Program-made: the position numbers and the translations under genes
Assembly: GCA_903861005.1 (NCBI GenBank)
Contig: CAIOSP010000142.1
Location: forward strand, 1 to 55,301
Length of the DNA stretch: 55,301 nucleotides
Direction: 5' to 3'
Source: an uncultured Pseudomonadota bacterium
GTDB lineage: Bacteria > Myxococcota_A > UBA796 > GCA-2862545
Shown here: positions 49,090-55,301 of the stretch, in pieces
Layout of the letters: every line of letters starts with the position of its first letter
Numbering within the stretch: the stretch's first letter is position 1
The notes under the pieces: model-generated
The model's input: the letters and a program-made list of their open reading frames with translations, nothing else
What the model was told of the DNA's origin: nothing
The model's database searches: none

Positions 49090-49623
49090 TTGTCTGGGCC
49101 GTTGAACCTCGAGCAGATCCTGACCTTCCTCATGGACACGCCCATGTTCCGGGATCTCGATCCCACGGAGCTGTCGGAGATCGTGCACATCCTGCAGGTC
49201 CGGCACATCCGTCAGGGACACAAGGTGTTCAACGAAGGCGAGACCGGCGACGCCTGGTACATCGTCTACGAGGGCGAGGTCGACGTGCTCAAGGACAGCG
49301 GGCTCGGCATGGAGCGCCTGGCGCGCCTCGGCCCGCGCGCCTGCTTCGGCGAGATGTCCATCCTCGACGGCTCCGCGCGCTCGGCCACGGTGCTGCCCGT
49401 GGGCGACGTCAGCGTGCTGCGCTTCCCGCGGCTCGAGTTCCAGGACCTGCTCCGCGCGGGCAACCTCGCGGCCTACAAGCTCGTCCTGCAGATGGCGCTC
49501 GTGCTCGTCGGCCGTCAGCGCAGCACCACGTCCCGTCTGACCACGCTGCTCAAGCTGAACCAGGACATCCTGGTCCGCGAGGGCCTCACCCCGATCGTCG
49601 AGATCTTCTCGTCGTCTGAGTGA
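49090..49623 (+). CDS. Cyclic-nucleotide-binding domain protein (no DNA-binding domain)
   Basis: 177 residues from TTG with GGGAG five bases upstream. The CAP/cNMP-binding fold is clear: F-R-D-L-D-P-T-E-L-S, V-F-N-E-G-E-T-G-D-A-W-Y-I-V-Y-E-G-E-V, and the phosphate-binding cassette F-G-E-M-S-I-L-D-G-S-A-R-S-A-T. The G-E-M and R-S-A-T residues suggest that cAMP or cGMP can still bind. No helix-turn-helix follows, so it is not a CRP-type regulator; it may control a partner protein. Confidence 0.85.
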   Translation: MSGPLNLEQILTFLMDTPMFRDLDPTELSEIVHILQVRHIRQGHKVFNEGETGDAWYIVYEGEVDVLKDSGLGMERLARLGPRACFGEMSILDGSARSATVLPVGDVSVLRFPRLEFQDLLRAGNLAAYKLVLQMALVLVGRQRSTTSRLTTLLKLNQDILVREGLTPIVEIFSSSE

Positions 49624-49635
49624 GGGGCCGGTGCC

Positions 49636-50502
49636 TCAGTTCACCTGGATGAAGGTGGGCGTGGCGAGCGGGTTGAGACCGAACTGGTTGAACACCGGCT
49701 GGCAGTCGGTGTCGTTGGGATCGGACTGGCAGCCCTTCGGCGTGTCGTAGCCGCCGCCACCGGACGCCACGACCGCGTTGCGGGTCAGGTCGCTGGTCTT
49801 GAGCAGCGTCGACAGATCCATGTCGATGGTGTCGTCGTCGGGTGCGAAGTGGCTGAAGGTCCAGGTGGTCACGTTGTCCGCCGCGCAGGACGTGACCGGG
49901 CCGGTGCCGTCATGCACGCAGTTCACCGCGTGGATCTGCACGGGCCACGTCGTCTGGCCGCCGCTCGTGGGCGACAGGCCCAGCTGGAAGTGCTGCCAGC
50001 CGGTGATCGGGTTCACGAACATGCCCGCGACGTCGAGCGGGGGCGCGGCTGCCTCCAGCGTCTGGTGATCGAACGCGAACGGGACGCCGATCTTGAACGT
50101 GACGCCGTCGTACGCGCCGCCGGGAACGGTGCCCACGACCACGTCGTTCATGCCCGGCGTTCCGCCCTCGCAGAAGCCGTCTCCGGACTCAAAGTCGAGC
50201 AGCGTCAGGCCATCGCCGGACCACGGCGAGCCCGCCGTGAGCTCCACCGGCACCGCGTCGCCGGTGTTCGCGTCGATCAGCGCCACGTCATGCACGAACA
50301 GCCGCATGTCCGTGGGGCGGACCGTGGTGACCGACAGCCCGATCTCCGACACCTGCGTGCGGCACTCGAAGGGGATCTTGTCGAACATCGCGCGGAACTG
50401 GATGGAGACGTCGCGCGACTCCGGCGCGGTGTCCTGCTTGTCGGGCGGCGGCTCCTTGTGGCAGGCGGCGAGGACGAGCACGAGCACGAGCAGTCGCGGC
50501 AT
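49636..50502 (-). CDS. MbnP-like lipoprotein (metallo-mystery pair four-Cys family)
   Basis: 288 residues. Lipobox V-L-A-A-C (Cys14). The pattern S-I-Q-F-R-A-M-F, P-F-E-C, P-T-D-M-R-L-F-V-H-D-V-A-L-I-D, L-L-D-F-E-S-G-D-G-F-C, V-V-G-T-V-P-G-G-A-Y-D-G-V-T-F, G-V-P-F-A-F-D-H and G-W-Q-H-F-Q-L matches MbnP/TIGR04052 proteins. Later cysteines (C-V-H-D, S-C-A-A-D, G-C-Q-S-D, D-C-Q-P) complete the four-Cys character. MbnP binds copper and is normally encoded beside MbnH, a di-heme peroxidase-like enzyme that oxidises a Trp in MbnP. No such gene is adjacent here. GGAG precedes the ATG. Confidence 0.8.
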   Translation of the reverse strand: MPRLLVLVLVLAACHKEPPPDKQDTAPESRDVSIQFRAMFDKIPFECRTQVSEIGLSVTTVRPTDMRLFVHDVALIDANTGDAVPVELTAGSPWSGDGLTLLDFESGDGFCEGGTPGMNDVVVGTVPGGAYDGVTFKIGVPFAFDHQTLEAAAPPLDVAGMFVNPITGWQHFQLGLSPTSGGQTTWPVQIHAVNCVHDGTGPVTSCAADNVTTWTFSHFAPDDDTIDMDLSTLLKTSDLTRNAVVASGGGGYDTPKGCQSDPNDTDCQPVFNQFGLNPLATPTFIQVN

Positions 50503-50710
50503 GGAGTTCTCCAGTTCGCTTCCATATCACGACCCTTCAAGCTCGCCCCAGACTGTCGGCGCCAGGGCTGCGCTTGCGGGCAGTGCATGAGGGAAAGCCC
50601 GCATCGCAGAAGCGCCGCTCCAGAGGCAATGTTGGACACCACCCTCCAGATCGAGCGGCCGACGTTCGACGGATGAAACGTGGCCTTGTCCGGTTCTGGA
50701 GGCGTACCGA

Positions 50711-53008
50711 ATGGGTATCCGTGGACGTACGTTGGCGTGGATGTTTGTCGTGCTCAGCCTCGCGCTTTCTGCGGGCTTCTCGTACAACGCCCGCATCGTC
50801 AGCGACGAGGTCCGCAGCGAGGAGGATCGGGACAACGCCCAGCGCGCGCACTCCGCCGCGATCTGGCTGGAGGACTCCGCGCAGACGCTGCTTGGCCAGA
50901 GCCGGGACTACGCGAAGTGGGACAACACCTGGAACTTCGTCCGTGACGAGGCGCCCAAGTACCTGATCGACGACTTCAACGCGGGGAGCTGGGCCAGCCT
51001 CGACATGGACGCGCTCGTCATCGGCCGCCCGGGTGATCTGCGCTTTGCCAGGTCGCGCCCGGTGGTTGGCGCCGACGACGCGCCGCTGTCCATCGACACG
51101 CTCGCAGCGATCGCGTCGGTCCTTCAGCGGGCGACGGAGGGGACCGGACTCGTCTCCTACGATGGAGACGCGTGGGTCTACGCTTTGACGCCGGTGCTTC
51201 GCACGGACGGATCCGGCGGCGATGGCATGGTGTGGATCGCGCTCAGGCGGCTCGACGAGCGTCGCCTCGCGTTCGTGTCGCGTATGACGTCGAGCGCGGT
51301 CGAGGTTCTTCCTCCTGCGTCCACGGGCGCGACGGGCGAGCGTGCACACGAGACCTACTCGACGCCGCTCGAGTTGGGGGTGAGCAAGGGTTGGCAGCTG
51401 CGTGTCACCCGCCCCTCTGAGGTGCACGCACGCATCTTGGCGCGCATGCTGGAGCTCGCGACCGCCATGATGATCGCGGGCGCGGCGGTGCTGCTGGCCT
51501 CGCTGACGCTGGTCGACCGCCTGGTGCTCCGCCGCATCGTGCAGCTCTCGGACCAGGCGCGGGCGATCCAGCCCGGCGACGCCGCACGTCGGCTGGTGAT
51601 CTCCGCCGACGACGAGTTCGATCACCTCTCCGAGGCGTTCAACTCGCTGCTCGACGGCGTCGCGGCTCGAGACGCCAAGCTTCAGCACGACTCCATGCAC
51701 GACATGCTCACGGGCTTGGGCAACCGGGCGCTGCTGCACGATCGCCTGGAGCGGGCGCTGACGCGCGCCCAGCGCGCCGCGACGCCTGGGTTCGCGCTGC
51801 TCTTCATCGATCTGGACCGACTGAAGATGGTGAACGACCTGCTCGGCCACGACATGGGCGACCGGCTGATCGCCGAGATCGGCGAGCGCATCCGCGCCGT
51901 GGTGCGCTCGAGCGACACGGTCGCGCGCTTGGGTGGCGATGAGTTCGCCGTGATCCTCGAGGACACGGTGTCGGCGGTGGTCGCCGCGCAGCGCGCGCAG
52001 CGACTGCTCGCCGCGATCCGCGAGCCGTTCACGTTTGCCCAGCAGGGCATCAACATGACGGCGAGCATCGGCGTGACGCTCCCGTCGATCGGGAGCACGG
52101 TCGCGTCGCTGCTCAAGGAGGCCGACACAGCGATGTACGCCGCCAAGCAGGCGGGTCGAGACGGCTGGTCGGTGTACGACGAGGCGATGCATGGCCGCGT
52201 GCTCCACAGGCTGGAGACCGAGCGGCGCATCCGTCGCGGCCTGGATCAGAGTGAGTTCGTGCCCTGGTTCCAGCCCATCGTCGGGCTACCCGGTGGTCGT
52301 ACGCAGGGCTTTGAGGCGCTCGCGCGCTGGAAGCACCCCGAGCGCGGCTGGGTGCAGCCGGACGACTTCATCCCCGTCGCCGAGGAGAGCCGCCTGATCG
52401 GCGAGCTGGACATGATGCTGTTGGAGAAATCCGTCGCGGAGTTCGCGCCGTGGGCGCGCGCCCGCCCGGACCTGTTCCTGTGCGTGAACCAGTCCGCCCA
52501 GCGGTTTGAGGCGCCTGATCTGGAGATCCAGGTCGCCGCGCTGATCGACCGCTACGATCTGCCCGAGCGCTCGCTGGTGCTCGAGGTCACCGAGACGCAG
52601 TTTGGTCGCAGCGAGGACCGCTGGTCTGAGCGCATCGCGCGCCTCTCAGCGCTCGGTGTTCGCGTCGCGCTCGACGACTTTGGCTCGGGCTACTCGTCGC
52701 TCATGCGCCTGCGCACGGTGCCGGTCGGCATGTTGAAGCTCGACCGCGCGTTCGTCTCAGACCTTGCGGCCGGCAACGGCGCGCTCGCCCGCGCGGTTCT
52801 GCAGCTGGCCGTGGAGCTTGGCCTCCCGGTCATCGCTGAGGGCGTGGAGGACCACGTCGCCCACACCGCGCTCGTCGACTCCGGGTGCGCCTTCGCGCAG
52901 GGCTACGGCTACGCCAGGCCCATGTCCGGGTCCGACGTGAGCGCGTGGCTGCGGCTCGCTGAGGCCCGGCGCTCCGCCGAGCCCTTCATCATGAGCGTCG
53001 CGAAGTAG
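50711..53008 (+). CDS. CHASE4-like/HAMP/GGDEF/EAL cyclic-di-GMP signalling protein
   Basis: 765 residues. Membrane segment near 9-27, periplasmic CHASE4-like sensor to about 250 (D-Y-A-K-W-D-N-T-W-N-F is typical), second membrane segment about 250-272, HAMP, then GGDEF and EAL domains. The GGDEF motif (408-412) is intact with an R-S-S-D inhibitory site five residues before it. The EAL motif (535-537) is intact, with the N of C-V-N-Q-S, the E of L-E-V-T-E-T, D-D-F-G-S-G, L-K-L-D and A-E-G-V-E-D, so both synthesis and hydrolysis of c-di-GMP are possible. Output may depend on the external signal. No paired genes. Confidence 0.93.
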   Translation: MGIRGRTLAWMFVVLSLALSAGFSYNARIVSDEVRSEEDRDNAQRAHSAAIWLEDSAQTLLGQSRDYAKWDNTWNFVRDEAPKYLIDDFNAGSWASLDMDALVIGRPGDLRFARSRPVVGADDAPLSIDTLAAIASVLQRATEGTGLVSYDGDAWVYALTPVLRTDGSGGDGMVWIALRRLDERRLAFVSRMTSSAVEVLPPASTGATGERAHETYSTPLELGVSKGWQLRVTRPSEVHARILARMLELATAMMIAGAAVLLASLTLVDRLVLRRIVQLSDQARAIQPGDAARRLVISADDEFDHLSEAFNSLLDGVAARDAKLQHDSMHDMLTGLGNRALLHDRLERALTRAQRAATPGFALLFIDLDRLKMVNDLLGHDMGDRLIAEIGERIRAVVRSSDTVARLGGDEFAVILEDTVSAVVAAQRAQRLLAAIREPFTFAQQGINMTASIGVTLPSIGSTVASLLKEADTAMYAAKQAGRDGWSVYDEAMHGRVLHRLETERRIRRGLDQSEFVPWFQPIVGLPGGRTQGFEALARWKHPERGWVQPDDFIPVAEESRLIGELDMMLLEKSVAEFAPWARARPDLFLCVNQSAQRFEAPDLEIQVAALIDRYDLPERSLVLEVTETQFGRSEDRWSERIARLSALGVRVALDDFGSGYSSLMRLRTVPVGMLKLDRAFVSDLAAGNGALARAVLQLAVELGLPVIAEGVEDHVAHTALVDSGCAFAQGYGYARPMSGSDVSAWLRLAEARRSAEPFIMSVAK

Positions 53009-53009
53009 C

Positions 53010-54485
53010 TCAGTCGACGAAGAGGATCTGCCGGAGCCCGCCGCGCTGCACCAGCAGCATCCCGCGGTCCTTGCCCTTCAGCGCGCGCTTGAGCTCGTCG
53101 ATGCTCGACACCGGCTTGCGGTCCACCTCGACCAGGATGTCGCCTGGCTGCAGGCCGGCCATCGCCGCGTCGCAGCCGGGGGTGATCGCGGTGACGACGA
53201 CGCCCGCGGTCTTGGGGTCGGCGCCGAGCTCCTGGCGGATCGCGTCGTTGAGCGCGGCCACGGTGACCCCGCGGAGCAGGCTGACCTCGGCGTCCGGCGC
53301 GTCGACGCGGCCGCCCTTGCCCGGGTCCTTGAGCTCCTCGAGCGTGGCCTGAAGCTGCTGCGGCTGGCCGTCGCGGAGCACGTCGAGCGCGACCGAGACG
53401 TGCGCGCCCTTCAGCGAGATGGTGTTGCGCAGGTCCGCCGCGCCGTCGATCGGCGACCCGTCGACCGCGACGATCACGTCGTAGGGCTTGAGCCCGGCCT
53501 TGTCCGCGGGCGTGCCCGGCGTCACCTGGCTCACGATCGCGCCGTGGCGATCCCCAAGCCCGAGCATGTCGGCGGCGGCGGGATCGAGGTCCGCCGGCGC
53601 CACACCCAGGAAGCCGCGCACCACGTGTCCGTCGCGGAGCAGGCGCTCCATGATGTCCTTGGCCAGGTTGGACGGGATGGCGAAGCCGATGCCGTCGTAG
53701 CCGCCGGACTCAGACGCGATCGCCGAGTTGATCCCGACCAGCTTGCCGTCCAGGCTGACGAGCGCGCCGCCGGAGTTGCCGGGGTTGATCGCCGCGTCCG
53801 TCTGCAGGTAGTCCGAGTAGGACGCCAGATCCTGCACGTGGCGGCTGCGCGCGGACACGATGCCCATGGTGACCGAGCCCTGCAGGGCGAACGGGCTTCC
53901 TATGGCGAGCACGGTCTGACCCAGGCGCAGGTGGTCGGAGTCGCCGAAGCTGAGCGCGGTGAGGTCCTTGGGCACCTCGCCCTCCAACTCGACGAGCGCG
54001 ACGTCGGTGGCGGCGTCGGTCGCGCGCACCTTGGCCGCCAGCTTGCGGCCGTCGGACAGCGTGACCGTGAGCGAGTCGGCGCCCTCGACCACGTGGTTGT
54101 TCGTGAGGATCAGGCCCTTCGTGTCGATGACCACGCCGGAGCCGACGCCGCGCTCGTAGTGGTGACCGCCGCGGCCAGGGGCGCCCTGCATTCCCTGGGG
54201 GCCCTGCATGCCGGGCATCCCGAAGAAGTACGGCATCATCTGGGACTGCGGCGCCTCCTCGACGTCACGCTCCGATTGGATGTGCACCACCGCGTTCACC
54301 GCCGCCTCAGCGACGTCCGCCACGGCGTTGGGGTTCGCGTCGACGGCGCTCGCCCAGGCGGGCTCCACCATGGAGTCCACCGCGCGGCGCGCCACGCGCT
54401 GCGCGACGGGGGCCTGACCCAGTCCATCGCAGGCCGGGAGCCAGGTCGCAGCCAGGAGCAGCAGGGGGAGTTCGAGCCTTCTCAT
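53010..54485 (-). CDS. DegP/HtrA-type serine protease, lipoprotein with two PDZ domains
   Basis: 491 residues, ATG with GAGGTGACC ahead. Lipobox L-P-A-C (Cys19), unusual because most DegP proteins are soluble in the periplasm. Trypsin-like triad: His131 (N-N-H-V-V), Asp161 (T-D-V-A-L-V), Ser238 (G-N-S-G-G-A-L). Two PDZ domains follow, about 285-380 (G-F-L-G-V-A) and about 400-485. A Met/Gly/Pro/Gln-rich loop (about 82-107) replaces the DegP LA loop. Role: folding control and proteolysis of envelope proteins at the membrane. The gene ends one base from the c-di-GMP gene (convergent). Confidence 0.93.
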   Translation of the reverse strand: MRRLELPLLLLAATWLPACDGLGQAPVAQRVARRAVDSMVEPAWASAVDANPNAVADVAEAAVNAVVHIQSERDVEEAPQSQMMPYFFGMPGMQGPQGMQGAPGRGGHHYERGVGSGVVIDTKGLILTNNHVVEGADSLTVTLSDGRKLAAKVRATDAATDVALVELEGEVPKDLTALSFGDSDHLRLGQTVLAIGSPFALQGSVTMGIVSARSRHVQDLASYSDYLQTDAAINPGNSGGALVSLDGKLVGINSAIASESGGYDGIGFAIPSNLAKDIMERLLRDGHVVRGFLGVAPADLDPAAADMLGLGDRHGAIVSQVTPGTPADKAGLKPYDVIVAVDGSPIDGAADLRNTISLKGAHVSVALDVLRDGQPQQLQATLEELKDPGKGGRVDAPDAEVSLLRGVTVAALNDAIRQELGADPKTAGVVVTAITPGCDAAMAGLQPGDILVEVDRKPVSSIDELKRALKGKDRGMLLVQRGGLRQILFVD

Positions 54486-54586
54486 GGTCACCTCGTGGGC
54501 GCGTCCGCATCGACGCACGACGGGTGACTACGCACTACGGGCCGCGACCTTACACCCTGGCCCCAAGTTTGACGGACCGCGACGAC

Positions 54587-55301
54587 TCAGTTGGCGCCGA
54601 GGATCCGTAGCTCGCACTGGAAGGAGCCCTCGCCCGCGGTGCGGGTGACGATCTGGAAGCGGTCGGCGTCGGACAGGTCGAGCGCCACGGCCTTGCCGAA
54701 GCCCACCTGCTTGAGCGCGCGCAGGTCGACGGTCACCCGCGACCACGCCGACGTGCCGTCGCCGCACACGAACTCCTGGCCGTAGAAGTCCCAGTTGTCG
54801 TTGGTGCAGTCCTCGTCCTTGGCGTCCTCGTCGAGCTGCAGCTTGCGGACGAACTGGGCGCGGTAGCTGCGGCCGTCACCGCGGACCTCCATCCGCAGCT
54901 CAGTCTTGGTCGCCAGATCCGTGCGCGTCAGGTTCACGCCCACGCCGGCGAACGGGTCGGTCACGGTGGTGGTGACGCCGCCGAACCAGCGCAGCGTGCA
55001 GCCCAGGCCGTCGTTGCCGGTGTGGAGCAGCTGCAGCAGCGAGACGGAGGTGCCGTGCTTGCAGGCGTCGTCGGCGAACGTGTACCAGTACTGGCCGATG
55101 GGGCTGCCGAAGTGCTCGTCGCACTCCACCGTGCGGCTGGCGATCGGCTCGTCGCCGGGCGTCAGGCCCTGGGTGAGCACTTGGTCGGTCAGCTTGACGG
55201 TCTTGGCGTCGACCATGACGAACGCGTCCGCGCCTGCGGCCGGGCGGGGCGCGATGGCGGTCGGCGCGGCGCCCGCGGCGCCCGCGGCGATCGGCGCGGC
55301 C
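54587..55301 (-). CDS. CIA30/CBM11-like domain protein, N-terminus cut by window edge
   Basis: At least 238 codons; the frame is open to the last base, with an Ala/Pro/Gly-rich linker (A-A-P-I-A-A-G-A-A-G) before the domain, so the true start lies outside. The domain (about 209 residues) has the layout of the galactose-binding-like CIA30/CBM11 fold: G-Q-Y-W-Y-T-F-A-D-D-A, a T-E-L-R-M-E-V-R-G-D-G-R-S-Y core strand, W-S-R-V-T-V-D-L, and the final F-Q-C-E-L-R-I-L. Six cysteines suggest disulfides and export. Carbohydrate binding is possible. The call rests on fold pattern only. Confidence 0.55.
   Translation of the reverse strand, partial: AAPIAAGAAGAAPTAIAPRPAAGADAFVMVDAKTVKLTDQVLTQGLTPGDEPIASRTVECDEHFGSPIGQYWYTFADDACKHGTSVSLLQLLHTGNDGLGCTLRWFGGVTTTVTDPFAGVGVNLTRTDLATKTELRMEVRGDGRSYRAQFVRKLQLDEDAKDEDCTNDNWDFYGQEFVCGDGTSAWSRVTVDLRALKQVGFGKAVALDLSDADRFQIVTRTAGEGSFQCELRILGAN

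Noticed and set aside
50537-52207. 556-codon minus-strand frame opposite the c-di-GMP protein
   Set aside because: Arg/His-rich shadow of the GGDEF and sensor regions, without recognisable domains.

Overview
The window is very GC-rich, densely coding bacterial DNA. It encodes an unusual number of exported lipoproteins: Asp/Thr-rich linkers after the lipobox, beta-propeller-like proteins, Ig-like repeats, a Cys-rich CGDGVC-type tail and a MYXO-CTERM-like anchor. Together with an alternative complex III operon and an Mla lipid-transport system, this suggests a Gram-negative aerobe of the Myxococcota or a related former-deltaproteobacterial lineage. That assignment is inference from gene style; there is no rRNA or other phylogenetic marker I could use. 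I see no rRNA, tRNA, CRISPR array or recognisable transposase.

Layout. 1-9.5 kb is loosely packed accessory DNA. It holds an edge-truncated formylglycine-generating-enzyme-like lipoprotein, exported propeller and PPC-like proteins, a DUF1778/PIN toxin-antitoxin pair bracketed by two near-identical 80-bp hairpin repeats, an addiction-module antitoxin followed by a decayed ParE/RelE-type toxin, an SDR oxidoreductase, a lipoprotein hydrolase, and three dispersed copies of a short repeat. 9.6-18.3 kb holds redox and surface enzymes: a heme c/copper monooxygenase-like lipoprotein, a Tat-exported PhoD-like phosphatase, and a single-chain AlkB/XylM-type hydroxylase fused to its own ferredoxin-reductase, behind a promoter overlapped by a TetR-type palindrome. 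18.3-28.7 kb is mostly surface proteins, plus a membrane-anchored pseudokinase, a DUF2064 glycosyltransferase-like protein and a rhodanese. 28.8-35.7 kb has MurG, a divergent Mla-type phospholipid transport locus (two MlaE-like permeases and MlaF on one strand, MlaD and small exported proteins on the other) and a WalJ-like metallo-hydrolase. 35.8-37.7 kb is a phosphofructokinase coupled to a biliverdin-reductase-like dehydrogenase. 37.9-45.7 kb is the complete actABCDEF operon for alternative complex III (quinol to cytochrome c electron transfer), closed by a clear terminator. 45.8-55.3 kb is housekeeping and signalling: RsmD, an ethylmalonyl-CoA-decarboxylase-like crotonase, a TrmK-like methyltransferase, a cNMP-binding protein, a solitary MbnP-type lipoprotein, a CHASE4-like/HAMP/GGDEF/EAL protein, a DegP-like lipoprotein protease and an edge-truncated CIA30/CBM-like exported protein.

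The most unusual items are the self-sufficient AlkB fusion with its operator, the heme-c/PHM-like copper enzyme, the pseudokinase, the repeat-bracketed toxin-antitoxin pair, and the MbnP gene without its usual di-heme partner. None is clearly a wholly new system. They are atypical arrangements of known families and should be judged as such.
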